Assembly: GCF_002224485.1 (NCBI RefSeq) | Contig: NZ_CP022463.1 | Coordinates: 2,429,890-2,493,889, forward strand | Length of the DNA: 64,000 bases | Reading direction: 5' to 3' | DNA from: Sinomonas sp. R1AF57 | GTDB lineage: Bacteria > Actinomycetota > Actinomycetes > Actinomycetales > Micrococcaceae | Part shown: positions 41,418 through 50,043 of the stretch, one piece after another | Position numbering within the stretch: the stretch's first letter is position 1 | Layout of the letters: the number at the start of each line of letters is the position of its first letter | Made by a program: the position numbers and the translations under genes | Notes under the pieces: model-generated | The model's input: the letters and a program-made list of their open reading frames with translations, nothing else | Database searches by the model: none | What the model was told of the DNA's origin: nothing

Positions 41418-42392
41418 CTACACGATCGCCGTGGCGTTCGCCGGCGAGCCCACGGCGCCGGGCAGGTTCAGCGGCTTCACCGTCAGGAAGGCCTCGTAAC
41501 GCCCCGTGCGGGCACAGTGGGCGGCGAGTTCGGCCAGGTGCCACAGCTCCCCGAGCGGGCAGCCCAGCTTGGCGATGAGCTCCTGGTGCATCATCCCGCC
41601 GTCCTCCCCTGTCTCCCGGAACGGGCTGTCCAGGCTGGCGGGCAGGGCCTCCACGGCGAAGGTGTCGGTGCCGAACAGGGCGATGCGGCTGTCCCACAGC
41701 CACGCCAGGAACTCGGTCGACTGGGCGACGCCGGTCGTGTTGCGCTTGGCCTTCGCACCAGCCCGGCGGGCGGGGTCCAGCCCGAGGAACCACTCGGCCC
41801 AGCCCGTGTGCAGCAGGAGGATGTCGCCGGGCTCGAGGGAGGACCCCTGGGCCCCCAGCGTCGCGGTGATGTCGGCCAGGCTGAGAGGCTCGCCGGCCTG
41901 GTGGTCGATCGGCGAGCCTGCGTCCTCGCGGTAGCGTTCGACGTCGGCCATCACCGCCCGGCCGGCGATCGGCTTCTCGGCCCAGGCCTGGACCCCGAGG
42001 TGCGGGGTGCCCGCCGCGACGCTGCTGTCCGGCACGCCGTTGTAGAACCCGTGTCCGTGGGCCCTGCGGTGGCGCAGGCCGTCGATGTGGCTGCTGGCCT
42101 GAGGCCAGTAGCCGTCCCAGACGTCGTCGAAGCTGTCCGGATGCGCCGAGGTCACTGTCTGGGCGGGCGGCCGGCGGCTGCGCGACATGGAGGGCTCGAA
42201 GGCATCCGCGGCGTAGTCCAGGCTGAACACGATGCCGTCACGGATCGTGGCCCTGCCCCTGAGGACCTGCTCGGGGCCCGCGAAGTTCGCCATGCCCCGC
42301 TCGGCGTCGTCGGGGAAGAGCCCCCAGCTGGAGCCGGGCGGGGCGTCGGTGCGCAGGAGCAGCCGATCGTAGGTGGGAATGGTCTCGCTCAT
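41418..42392 (-). CDS. Cyclase family metal-dependent hydrolase
   Basis: 324 residues, cyclase superfamily (kynurenine formamidase/isatin hydrolase type, which open amide or lactone bonds with a metal). The metal-binding segment is SSHIDGLRHRRAHGHGFYNG, an H-x-D-x3-H variant of the family's HGTHxDxPxH. LEPGDILLLHTGWAEWFLGL and the C-terminal ALPASLDSPFRETGEDGGMM, then HQELIAKLGCPLGELWHLAE, are also typical. ATG 42392 has AAGGACC upstream. Last gene of the seven-gene ABC/catabolic operon. It probably hydrolyses an imported compound or intermediate; the exact bond is unknown. Confidence 0.88.
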   Translation of the reverse strand: MSETIPTYDRLLLRTDAPPGSSWGLFPDDAERGMANFAGPEQVLRGRATIRDGIVFSLDYAADAFEPSMSRSRRPPAQTVTSAHPDSFDDVWDGYWPQASSHIDGLRHRRAHGHGFYNGVPDSSVAAGTPHLGVQAWAEKPIAGRAVMADVERYREDAGSPIDHQAGEPLSLADITATLGAQGSSLEPGDILLLHTGWAEWFLGLDPARRAGAKAKRNTTGVAQSTEFLAWLWDSRIALFGTDTFAVEALPASLDSPFRETGEDGGMMHQELIAKLGCPLGELWHLAELAAHCARTGRYEAFLTVKPLNLPGAVGSPANATAIV

Positions 42393-42398
42393 GGTCCT

Positions 42399-42986
42399 TC
42401 AGACTCGTTGGAAGAAGGGGACGGTGCCGGCGGCCAGGCGGAACGCGTGGTCGCAGGCGAAGAGGTCGGCGTAGTGGAGGACCCAGGCCTCAGGACCGTC
42501 GGTCCTGACCGGGCTCGTGGTGGTGTGGGTGCGGACCAGGGCCACGACGTGGTCCGGAAGGCCGGCCTCCTTCAGCAGCATCGCGCCGAGGACCCCGTGG
42601 GGCAGCCCCGCCCGGGACGGATCCGGGACCACATCGGTGCCGGCGCGGGTGTAGAGGAGCGCCTTGTCGATGTCGTGGAGCACCAGCGCCGCCAGCAGGA
42701 CGTCCTGGTCCAGGGCAACGCCCCACCGCCCGTGGGCGTAGTCCGCCAGGAGGACCCCGGCGTCGGCCACCTCGTTGGTGTGGTCAAGGAGCCGGTACTC
42801 CGGGGCCTGGAGCGAGTAGGGCATCTCTTCGAGCGTGCTGTGCGTGCTGGAGAGCCACGCGCTGACCCACGCAGTGACAGCCTTCTCCCGCAGGTCCGGG
42901 TCGATCTCCGCGAGCCTCGGCATCGCGGCGATCACCTCCTGCCGCTGCCTCGGGTTCCCTGCCTGGATGGTGTAGAGACCGCTCAT
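42399..42986 (-). CDS. HD domain-containing hydrolase
   Basis: 195 residues. The HD metal site is visible: YRLLDHTNEVADAGVLLADY (first His), LAALVLHDIDKALLYTRAG (the HD pair), GLPHGVLGAMLLKEAG (His) and WVLHYADLFACDHAF (final Asp). Such proteins hydrolyse phosphoesters or C-N bonds, or act on organic substrates such as cyanamide. In a catabolic operon a small-molecule substrate is more likely than a nucleotide. ATG 42986 overlaps the preceding stop (ATGA), and its stop is 6 nt from the cyclase start. Confidence 0.86.
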   Translation of the reverse strand: MSGLYTIQAGNPRQRQEVIAAMPRLAEIDPDLREKAVTAWVSAWLSSTHSTLEEMPYSLQAPEYRLLDHTNEVADAGVLLADYAHGRWGVALDQDVLLAALVLHDIDKALLYTRAGTDVVPDPSRAGLPHGVLGAMLLKEAGLPDHVVALVRTHTTTSPVRTDGPEAWVLHYADLFACDHAFRLAAGTVPFFQRV

Positions 42987-43756
42987 GCGCTCTTCAGCGC
43001 TGACTCTGCAAGGGCCAGGAGGGACTCGTGCGCCGCCGCACTCATGTGCGAGGGTGCGCCGAGGGCCTGGCAGTAGTCAGCCACCACTGCCATCTCATCG
43101 GCCCGGCGCTCGGCGTGCTTGGCAGAGCCCGTGATGAAGCGGTCGATCGTCGCCTGCCCGTCTCCAGCGAGCTCGGCGGCGATCTGTCCGCGCACCCACT
43201 CCTCGTAGCCGGCTCGGTGTCCCGCTTCGACGGCCTCGCAGACCACGGCGGCGAGCCCCTTCATGACGATGCTGCGCAGCAGCTTGTGGGCCATCGCATC
43301 CCCGAGCGCACCATGGACCACCTCGACCGGCGCACCCATGGGCCGCATCAGCTCGGCGATCCGGGCTGCTCCCGGCCCGGCTGCCATCAGCGGCGTTGAC
43401 ACACCGAGGGAGATCACGGGACCGAGGATCGCGATGTCGGCTGCCTGGACCCCTGCGGGCAGCACCTGCTCGAGGGCGAGCTTGGCCGACGGCGCAGCGG
43501 AGGTGAAGTCGGCGTAGACGGTGCCCGGGGCAAGGTGTGGCGCCGCATCGCGCGCCACCGGCAGCGAGGCGCGCGCCGTCGTCATGACGATGACGACGTC
43601 GGCCTGTCCCACGGCCTCGGCCATGCTCGCGGCCCGGCGCAGCTCGGGGGTGGGGATGGGGGCGACGTCGTATCCGAGGACGTCGTGGCCCAGGCCCTGG
43701 AGGGCGTGGGCGTAGGTGCGTCCTGCCTCGCCGAGACCGATCACCGTGCAGCGCAT
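42983..43756 (-). CDS. 6-phosphogluconate/3-hydroxyisobutyrate dehydrogenase-like, DUF1932 type
   Basis: 257 residues. N-terminal NAD(P)-binding fold RCTVIGLGEAGRTYAHALQG (GxGxxG). A middle segment (FTSAAPSAKLALEQVLPAGV; LGPVISLGVSTPLMAAGPGA) parallels the substrate loop of beta-hydroxyacid dehydrogenases. The DUF1932-type C-terminal helical domain has GDAMAHKLLRSIVMKGLAAV, containing the conserved catalytic Lys, and EAVEAGHRAGYEEWV. ATG 43756 has AGGAGG about 8 nt upstream. It overlaps the RraA gene by 16 nt. Likely oxidises a hydroxyacid intermediate. Confidence 0.88.
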   Translation of the reverse strand: MRCTVIGLGEAGRTYAHALQGLGHDVLGYDVAPIPTPELRRAASMAEAVGQADVVIVMTTARASLPVARDAAPHLAPGTVYADFTSAAPSAKLALEQVLPAGVQAADIAILGPVISLGVSTPLMAAGPGAARIAELMRPMGAPVEVVHGALGDAMAHKLLRSIVMKGLAAVVCEAVEAGHRAGYEEWVRGQIAAELAGDGQATIDRFITGSAKHAERRADEMAVVADYCQALGAPSHMSAAAHESLLALAESALKSA

Positions 43757-44367
43757 GCGGCCACCTCCTCCGCGTTGTTGGCCGCCGCGAGGATGGCGCG
43801 CATCCTCTCCGCCTCGTCCTGCTGGACTGCCTCGGCGGCCAGCAGGATCTCCTCTGCCCTGGCGCTGGGCACGACCACCGCGCCGTCGGCGTCGCCGACC
43901 ACGATGTCGCCGGGGAGGACCGCTACGCCCCCCACGGCCACCGGGCCGCCGAGCGCCCCAGGTCCGTTCTTGTAGGGGCCGGCGGGTGAGGTGGCGCGGG
44001 CGAAGACGGGCATGCCCACCTGCTCGAGGCCGACGGCGTCGCGCACGGCGCCGTCGATCACGAAGCCGGCGATGCCGGCGTTGCGGGCGCGGGCACCGAT
44101 GAGGTCCCCCATGAGGGCCCGGGACTCGTCGCCCTGACCGTTGACGACGATGACGTCCCCGGGTGCTGCCTCGGCCAAGGCCCGGTGGATGTAGGCGTTG
44201 TCCCCCGCACGGGTCCAGACCGTGAAGGCCGGCCCTGCGAGGCGGCCTCCGGGCCATACGGACTTGATGGCGGAGTCGAGGACGCCGAGGCGCTCCATGG
44301 CGTCGCCGATGTTGGGGGTGGGCAGCGCTGCAAGGCGCTGGCTGAGCTGTTCCGTTGTCAGTGACAT
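43741..44367 (-). CDS. RraA family protein, probable 4-hydroxy-4-methyl-2-oxoglutarate aldolase-like
   Basis: 208 residues. The family signature is intact: RALMGDLIGARARNAGIAGF followed by VIDGAVRDAVGLEQVGMPVF, with G-D and R-D metal and substrate residues. NIGDAMERLGVLDSAIKSVW starts the fold. Family members are divalent-metal class II aldolases or oxaloacetate decarboxylases; others bind RNase E, but an aldolase role fits this catabolic operon. ATG 44367 has only a weak purine-rich stretch upstream. A 34-nt gap separates it from the ATPase gene. Confidence 0.88.
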   Translation of the reverse strand: MSLTTEQLSQRLAALPTPNIGDAMERLGVLDSAIKSVWPGGRLAGPAFTVWTRAGDNAYIHRALAEAAPGDVIVVNGQGDESRALMGDLIGARARNAGIAGFVIDGAVRDAVGLEQVGMPVFARATSPAGPYKNGPGALGGPVAVGGVAVLPGDIVVGDADGAVVVPSARAEEILLAAEAVQQDEAERMRAILAAANNAEEVAACAAR

Positions 44368-44401
44368 GATTCTTGGTCTTTCCGGTAGTGCAGGGGGTCG
44401 G

Positions 44402-45153
<752 letters not shown>

Positions 45154-45157
<4 letters not shown>

Positions 45158-46119
45158 CGCGTGGCCTCCTGGGCGTTCACGGGGGTCTCGGCCGGCCGGG
45201 CCTTGCGCTTCTGCTGGCGCTGGGCACGGGCGGTGCGGCGCTCGATGATGTTCTGCCCGAGGGTCGCAGCGCTCGTGACGAGCAGGTACCAGATGGCCGC
45301 GACGATCAGGAGTTCGATGGTCCTCAGGTTGTAGCCGGAGATGTTCTCGGCCTTGCTGAGGATGTCGCCGCCGGCGATGACAGAGACGAGGGAGGTCTCC
45401 TTCAGCAGGGTGATGAACTGGTTGCCTGCGGGCGGGATCATGACGCGCAGGGCCTGCGGCAGGATGACCTTCCGCTGGGCCTGCCACCAGGTCAGGCCCA
45501 GGGCCGAGGACGCGAGGTGCTGGCCCTCGTCCACCGACATCAGGCCCGAGCGGATGATCTCCGCCAGGTACGCGCCGTTGGCGATCGACAGGGCCACGAC
45601 CGAGGCTGCGAACGGGGAGAGCACGTCGTTGGTGGGCGCCGAGAAGAGCGTCAGGCCGGTGCCCGGGATGCCGAGGCCGAGCCGCGGGGCGAACAGGGCC
45701 AGGTTTCCCCAGAAGAGGATCTGGATCAGGGCCGGGACGCTGCGGAAGACCCACACGTAGAGGCTGCCCACCGTGCGGAGGACCGGGTTCGTACTGAGCC
45801 GGAAGAACCCGAACAGGAGCCCGATCGCCGTGGCGCCGACCATGGAGAGGATCGCGAGGACCAATGTCTCTCCGAGGCCTTCGAGGATCAGGCCGTCGGA
45901 GAGGTACTGGCCGACCACGTCCCATTCGAGCTGGGGGTTCTGCGCGAGGGACTTGACCACGCCGAAGGCGATGGCTGCGAGGACGGCGACGGTGAGCCAG
46001 CGGCCGTAGTGCCTCTTCACGGCTACGGTATCCGGAACTTCCAGACGCGGGCCACGGGCGGGGGCAGCCACGGCGGTATCCGGGCGGTTGAGTGAGGGTT
46101 GCATGAGGGCCTGCTTCAT
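45154..46119 (-). CDS. Polar amino acid-type ABC transporter permease
   Basis: 321 residues. Cytoplasmic N-terminus (about 35 residues), first helix [20 protein letters not shown], then the His/Glu/Gln permease domain with [20 protein letters not shown] and [20 protein letters not shown]. The ATPase-coupling segment is [20 protein letters not shown] with [20 protein letters not shown], then [14 protein letters not shown]. Only one permease gene is present, so it probably homodimerises. ATG 46119 overlaps the binding-protein stop by one base (TGATG). The C-terminus is basic ([15 protein letters not shown]). Confidence 0.94.
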
Positions 46120-47036
46120 CACATCGGGATCTGGTCGTTGATCTCGGCCTTGTCGACGGCCATCGTCGCCAAGTCCCACTTGTCCAGGATCTTCTTGTAG
46201 GAGCCGTCCGCGATCATGGCGTTGAAGGCCGCCTGGAACGCCTCGGTGAGCTGCGAGTACTCCTTCGGGAGGGCGACGCCGGTCTCCCGCGTGGCGAGCT
46301 TGCCGACGAGGGTGGCGGCCATGCTCTTGTCGGCCTTGACGGCCAGCTGGATCTGCGGGGTGGAGTTCAGGAACGAGTCGATGCGTCCGGCACGGATCGC
46401 ATCCTGCCCGGCGTTGAAGCTCGGGAAGTACAGGTACTGCAGTTCGGGCTTGCCGGCGTCCTGGCATTCCTTGTTGATGGAATCGGCGATGTTCTTGTTC
46501 ACCGTCGAGCCCGTGGTCAGGCCGAACCGAGTGCCGCACGCATCAGTGTCCGACGCGTAGTCCTTGCCTGCCGGGACCAGGAGGCTCGAGGACGCCTTGT
46601 AGAAGGCGAGCAGGTTCACCACTCCGTTGTTCTCAGGCGTCTTGCTGATCTGCGCTCCGGCGATCTCGACCCGCTTGGACTGCAGGGCCGGGACCAGGCC
46701 CGAATACGGGATCTGGGACCACTTGATTGAGAGGCCCAGCTTCCCGGCGGCCCCGTTGAGCAGGTCGATCAGGACACCGTCCGGCTTGTTGCCCGGGGCG
46801 TAGAAGTTCATCGGCTGCGTGTCGAACGAGGCCCCTCCGGCGAGGGTGCCCTTCGACCGGATATCGTCCGGCACCAGCTTGGACAGGCTGGGGTCCACGC
46901 TGCTCGATGCGCCGGCCGATGCGCCAGCCGCAGCGCTATTCGCAGCCGTGCTGTTGCCGCAGGCGCCCAGCATCAGGGCCAGGGAAGCGACCGCGCCCAG
47001 GGTGACGGTATTGCGGATCAATCTCTTCATCGACAT
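46119..47036 (-). CDS. ABC transporter substrate-binding lipoprotein, family 3
   Basis: 305 residues. Lipoprotein signal: LALMLGACG with C26 as the lipidated residue, then a Ser/Ala-rich linker. The SBP family 3 fold follows: [60 protein letters not shown], and [20 protein letters not shown] in the second lobe. This is the type that binds amino acids and other small polar ligands. Starts ATG 47036 or 47030; GAGGA lies 4 or 10 nt upstream. First gene of the operon, 38 nt downstream of the conserved operator. Confidence 0.93.
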   Translation of the reverse strand: MSMKRLIRNTVTLGAVASLALMLGACGNSTAANSAAAGASAGASSSVDPSLSKLVPDDIRSKGTLAGGASFDTQPMNFYAPGNKPDGVLIDLLNGAAGKLGLSIKWSQIPYSGLVPALQSKRVEIAGAQISKTPENNGVVNLLAFYKASSSLLVPAGKDYASDTDACGTRFGLTTGSTVNKNIADSINKECQDAGKPELQYLYFPSFNAGQDAIRAGRIDSFLNSTPQIQLAVKADKSMAATLVGKLATRETGVALPKEYSQLTEAFQAAFNAMIADGSYKKILDKWDLATMAVDKAEINDQIPM

Positions 47037-47074
47037 CTTTCCTCGGTTCAGCAGCCGCCATTGGCTGCGCCTAG

Positions 47075-47100
47075 CTATCACCGTGTGATAGGAACTATCA
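47075..47100 (-). promoter_or_regulatory. Three-half-site operator upstream of the ABC/catabolic operon
   Basis: Plus-strand reading: CTATCA-CCGTG-TGATAG-GAA-CTATCA. Same half sites and spacing as 40460-40485, with further shared bases (CAGTGTG) about 8-10 nt beyond. Located 38 nt before the binding-protein start. Confidence 0.85.
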
Positions 47101-47144
47101 GTGGATACAGTGTGCTGGACCACATTGGCGGATGTCAAGGCACG

Positions 47145-47181
47145 CAGCATCCCGGCAGCATCCCGGCAGCATCCCGGCAGC
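47145..47181. repeat. 11-bp tandem repeat, three copies
   Basis: CAGCATCCCGG occurs three times head to tail, followed by a partial copy. About one helical turn per unit, 45 bp upstream of the ABC operon operator. Confidence 0.85.
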
Positions 47182-47319
47182 GTCACAGCGGCGCCCTTCC
47201 GCCGAAGGGGACAGCTGGGGTCGGCGTATGATGCTGAATGAAGGTCTCCCGGCGTCTGCCGCTGGACCTGGGTCGAATTTCTTCGCCGGCTCGGCCGGCA
47301 TCTTGATGGGGGACACATC

Positions 47320-47601
47320 ATGAAGTGGCGTTATGCCCTGCCTTTTTCCGTCTGCGCTGCGCTCGTCGCGGCCGCGATCCTCGGATCCGGGGAGGAGGTG
47401 CCAGAGGCCACCGCCGTCGTGCTCTGGGCGGGTGCGGGAACGTTCGGTTTCGTCTATGGGCTCGTCGTCGCCCTGACCTCCCGGCGCGGCGCGCCGCGCA
47501 CCCGGGGCCCGCTCGCCGCGCGCGCCACGGCCCCGGCGACGCCGCTCCCCGCGCCAGCACCCCCAGCCGCGCCCGCGCCGGAGCTGCAGCCGGCCACCTG
47601 A
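47320..47601 (+). CDS. Small two-span membrane protein with Pro/Ala tail
   Basis: 93 residues: two hydrophobic segments (about 5-22 and 33-52), a basic stretch (SRRGAPRTRG), then a Pro/Ala-rich tail (ATPLPAPAPPAAPAPELQPA). ATG 47320 follows GGGGGA about 6 nt upstream. It sits alone between the ABC operon promoter and the monooxygenase. No family recognised. Confidence 0.7.
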   Translation: MKWRYALPFSVCAALVAAAILGSGEEVPEATAVVLWAGAGTFGFVYGLVVALTSRRGAPRTRGPLAARATAPATPLPAPAPPAAPAPELQPAT

Positions 47602-47649
47602 CCTCAGGACCGCTCGCGAGCGGCCCGAGCAGCCGCGACTGCTGAGCAG

Positions 47650-47655
47650 TAGCGT
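47650..47655 (+). promoter_or_regulatory. -10 hexamer of a leaderless promoter, FAD monooxygenase
   Basis: TAGCGT, then 6 nt, then ATG. The GGAGG between them is only 1 nt from the ATG, too close for a ribosome site, which supports leaderless initiation. Confidence 0.5.
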
Positions 47656-47661
47656 GGAGGC

Positions 47662-48780
47662 ATGAAAGGCACAGCAGCCATTGTTGGTGCCGGCATCGCA
47701 GGCCTCGCCGCCGCCCGCTCGCTCACCCTGGGCGGCTGGGACGTGCAGGTCCTCGAGCGCAGCAGCACCCTCTCCACCTCCGGCACGCTCATCGGGGTCT
47801 GGCCCACGGCCTACACGGCGCTGGAGCGCCTCGGCGTCGCGGGCCGCCTGCAGTCCATCGACATCACCTCCGGCACCCTCCTCCGCCCGGACGGCCGGGT
47901 CCTGGCCAGCCTCACGCTGCCGCTGAAGTCCCACGCGGTGAGCCGGATCAGCATCAACGAGGGCCTCTACGCGGGCCTCCCCGAGGGCACCGTCCGCTTC
48001 GGGGCCGCCGTGCGCTCCCTCGCGGACCTGCCCCAGGCGGACGTGGTCATCGCGGCCGACGGCGTCCACTCCTCCGTGCGCGCCGCCGCCTTCCCCGAGG
48101 CACGCCTGAGGGACGGCGGGACGGTGGCCTTCCGCGGCGTCGCCCCCGTCGCGAGCACCGGGCCCACCGAGACGTGGGGCCGCAACCTCATCTTCGGCCG
48201 CGCGCCCTTCCCCGGCGGCGGCTCCAACTGGTACGCCGGCGTGCGCGCCGACCTCGCCGGCACCCGCGACGACGATCCCCTCGCCGTCCTCCAGGCCCTC
48301 TACAGAGACTGGCACCCGGCCGTCCACGAGGTCCTGGACTCCCTCGCGCCCGGGGACATCGACCGCCGCCGCATCGAGGACCTGGCCCCACTCAAGAGCT
48401 ACGTCTCCGGGAACATCGTCCTCGTCGGCGACGCCGCCCACGCCATGTCTCCGCACCTGGGCCGCGGCGGGTGCGAGTCGCTCGTCGACGGACTCGCCCT
48501 CGGCGAGGCCCTCCTGGCCGCGCCCAGCGTCGGGGAAGGCCTCGCGCGGTACGACGCCGAGCGGCGTCGTCCGAGCCAGAAGTCCGTCCTCGGCTCCCGC
48601 GTCATGGCGCGCCTCACCAACCTCCAGTCCCACCCGTGGGCCCGCGACACCCTCGTCGCAGCGGTCGGCGCGCTGCTCGCACTTCGCGTAGCGCGCCGGG
48701 GTCCGCCGGCTCGCCCGAGCGGGCCGCGCCGTGAGCCGGGCCGGACGGCACTTCGCGTAGCGCGCCGGGCTGCACCATGA
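47662..48780 (+). CDS. FAD-dependent monooxygenase (PHBH-like)
   Basis: 372 residues. N-terminal dinucleotide site AAIVGAGIAGLAAARSLTLG with E at the end of the second strand (VLERSS). DVVIAADGVHSSVRAAAF is the DG motif, and IVLVGDAAHAMSPHLGRGGC the second FAD motif (GD). These define group A aromatic-type flavin hydroxylases that use NAD(P)H and oxygen. From about residue 338 the C-terminus changes to a basic low-complexity tail in which ALRVARR appears twice, encoded by a repeated 22-bp DNA element. That tail is probably a recent extension and not part of the enzyme fold. Substrate unknown. Confidence 0.9.
   Translation: MKGTAAIVGAGIAGLAAARSLTLGGWDVQVLERSSTLSTSGTLIGVWPTAYTALERLGVAGRLQSIDITSGTLLRPDGRVLASLTLPLKSHAVSRISINEGLYAGLPEGTVRFGAAVRSLADLPQADVVIAADGVHSSVRAAAFPEARLRDGGTVAFRGVAPVASTGPTETWGRNLIFGRAPFPGGGSNWYAGVRADLAGTRDDDPLAVLQALYRDWHPAVHEVLDSLAPGDIDRRRIEDLAPLKSYVSGNIVLVGDAAHAMSPHLGRGGCESLVDGLALGEALLAAPSVGEGLARYDAERRRPSQKSVLGSRVMARLTNLQSHPWARDTLVAAVGALLALRVARRGPPARPSGPRREPGRTALRVARRAAP
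48679..48700 (+). repeat. 22-bp repeat in the monooxygenase tail, copy 1
   Basis: GCACTTCGCGTAGCGCGCCG plus GG; identical copy at 48749-48770. Both are translated in the same frame (ALRVARR). The TTCGCGTAGCGCG core is partly palindromic. Confidence 0.85.
48749..48770 (+). repeat. 22-bp repeat in the monooxygenase tail, copy 2
   Basis: Second copy of the element at 48679. It lies 8 bp before the stop codon of the monooxygenase. Confidence 0.85.
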
Positions 48781-48787
48781 TGGGGGG

Positions 48788-49156
48788 ATGACCGACGACG
48801 AACTACCCAAGGTCTTCCAGATCTCCCTGCCAGAGGAAAACATCGAGGGCCGGTTCGCCGACTTCGCGAATCTGTGGCACACGCCGAACGTGTTCGTGCT
48901 CGACTTCGTCGCCCTGACGCAGCCCCCGACCCCCGGCGAGGGGCCGGACGGCACCCCGTCCGAGCTCATCCCCGGCCGGGTGGTGAGCCGCATCCGGATC
49001 CCCCCGGAGCAGGTCTTCGAGCTCGCCGCCGCCCTCACCCGGCAGCTGGGGCTGTGGGAGCAGGAGACCGGGCGGAAGCCGCCGGCGCGGCCGCTGTTCG
49101 ACTCCCAGGGCCGTGAGATCCGCATCGACGACGAGGGCGTGGACGGCGAGCCGTGA
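48788..49156 (+). CDS. DUF3467 domain-containing protein
   Basis: 122 residues. FQISLPEENIEGRFADFANL followed by WHTPNVFVLDFVAL is the DUF3467 signature. A conserved beta segment GRVVSRIRIPPEQVFELAAA follows, then a variable acidic end (DDEGVDGEP). Function unknown; the family is small, cytoplasmic and widespread. The start is 8 nt after the monooxygenase stop and follows GGGGGG. Its stop overlaps the next gene's GTG (GTGA), so the pair is coupled. Confidence 0.88.
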   Translation: MTDDELPKVFQISLPEENIEGRFADFANLWHTPNVFVLDFVALTQPPTPGEGPDGTPSELIPGRVVSRIRIPPEQVFELAAALTRQLGLWEQETGRKPPARPLFDSQGREIRIDDEGVDGEP

Positions 49157-49830
49157 GCCGGCGCACGCGGTGGGCGGCCGCGCTCGTGGGCGCGTTCGCC
49201 GTCGTGCTCGCGGCGGCCGCGGTGACCGCGCCGCGATGGGTGGGCGCGGGCTTCGACCCGCGGCAGCTGTTCCGCGGCGCGGCGCCGGCGGGGACCGAGA
49301 CCGTCAGCGTGCTCGGTGACTCGCACTCGGGCTGGCCGGGCTCGTGGTTCCGGCAGTCCGTGGGCGACGGCGGTGTTCCCGGCGCCCAGCTCGGCACCCT
49401 CGCCTCCTACCCCGGCTGGACCTCCGTGGCGCTCCTGACCCGCGTGCCCGAGGCCACCCGGCGCGGCGGGACGGTCTTGGTGCAGGCCGGGACCAACGAC
49501 ATGCTGCTCGCCGGCTCCTCCCCCGCCCGGGCCGCGGACGACGTCGAGCGGCTGGTGGGCGCTGTCGGCGAGCGCGGCGTGCGCCCCATCCTGGTCTCGG
49601 TGCCGCCCTCGGCGACCCAGGGGCCGCAGGTACTGCAGCTGAACACGCTCCTGCACGGCTGGGCCGACGAGCGTGGGATCGGGTGGCTGGACGTCACCTC
49701 CACCGTCATGGTCCCTGATGGGACGTGGCGCGCGGGCCTGAGCGACGACGGCATCCACGCGAACGCCGCGGGCGGATCCCTGATGGCCAAGGCAGTGATG
49801 GCGGAGCTCCCGGCGCTGCTGCGCGGCTGA
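49153..49830 (+). CDS. Secreted SGNH/GDSL hydrolase
   Basis: 225 residues. N-terminal membrane or signal segment WAAALVGAFAVVLAAAAVTA. SGNH blocks: block I SVLGDSHSGW with the nucleophile Ser, block III VQAGTNDML, and block V SDDGIHANAAG with the catalytic Asp-x-x-His. Such enzymes act as esterases, often on acyl groups of cell-wall polymers. GTG 49153 overlaps the upstream stop. Last gene of the 47.6-49.8 kb unit; the PHO-box region follows. Confidence 0.9.
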   Translation: MSRRTRWAAALVGAFAVVLAAAAVTAPRWVGAGFDPRQLFRGAAPAGTETVSVLGDSHSGWPGSWFRQSVGDGGVPGAQLGTLASYPGWTSVALLTRVPEATRRGGTVLVQAGTNDMLLAGSSPARAADDVERLVGAVGERGVRPILVSVPPSATQGPQVLQLNTLLHGWADERGIGWLDVTSTVMVPDGTWRAGLSDDGIHANAAGGSLMAKAVMAELPALLRG

Positions 49831-49856
49831 CGTCCCCTCCTCGCCGGAAACCGGTT

Positions 49857-49878
49857 GTTCACCGCCGGTTCAATTCGC
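49857..49878 (+). promoter_or_regulatory. PHO-box-like direct repeat upstream of the phospholipase C gene
   Basis: GTTCACCGCCG followed directly by GTTCAATTCGC: two 11-bp units of the actinobacterial PhoP box (GTTCACC-type). A possible -10, TAGCGT, is at 49884-49889. PhoP control is inferred. Confidence 0.75.
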
Positions 49879-49993
49879 GCCGATAGCGTGCCGAGGGCAC
49901 ACGGAACCGCGACGACACTCCGAGTCCTGCCGTCAAGCAGAGGGGGCACGCTGCGGCTGGGGCGCCTGGTTCCGGTACCCGCACCTGTGGGAC

Positions 49994-50018
49994 CCGCCGG
50001 GAGACCGATCCCGGGCGG
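49994..50018 (+). promoter_or_regulatory. Hairpin in the phospholipase C leader
   Basis: CCGCCGGGA pairs with TCCCGGGCGG through a 9-bp stem with one bulge and a 6-nt loop, ending 25 nt before ATG 50044. The leader is about 150 nt and has no clear ribosome site, so this structure may matter for translation. Confidence 0.4.
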
Positions 50019-50043
50019 TAGGCACCGAAACGATTGGACTCCC

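Noticed and set aside
47098..49758. 886-codon minus-strand open frame opposite the monooxygenase and SGNH genes
   Set aside because: Antisense shadow: low-complexity Ala/Gly/Arg protein, no recognisable domain, while the plus strand has three ordinary genes.
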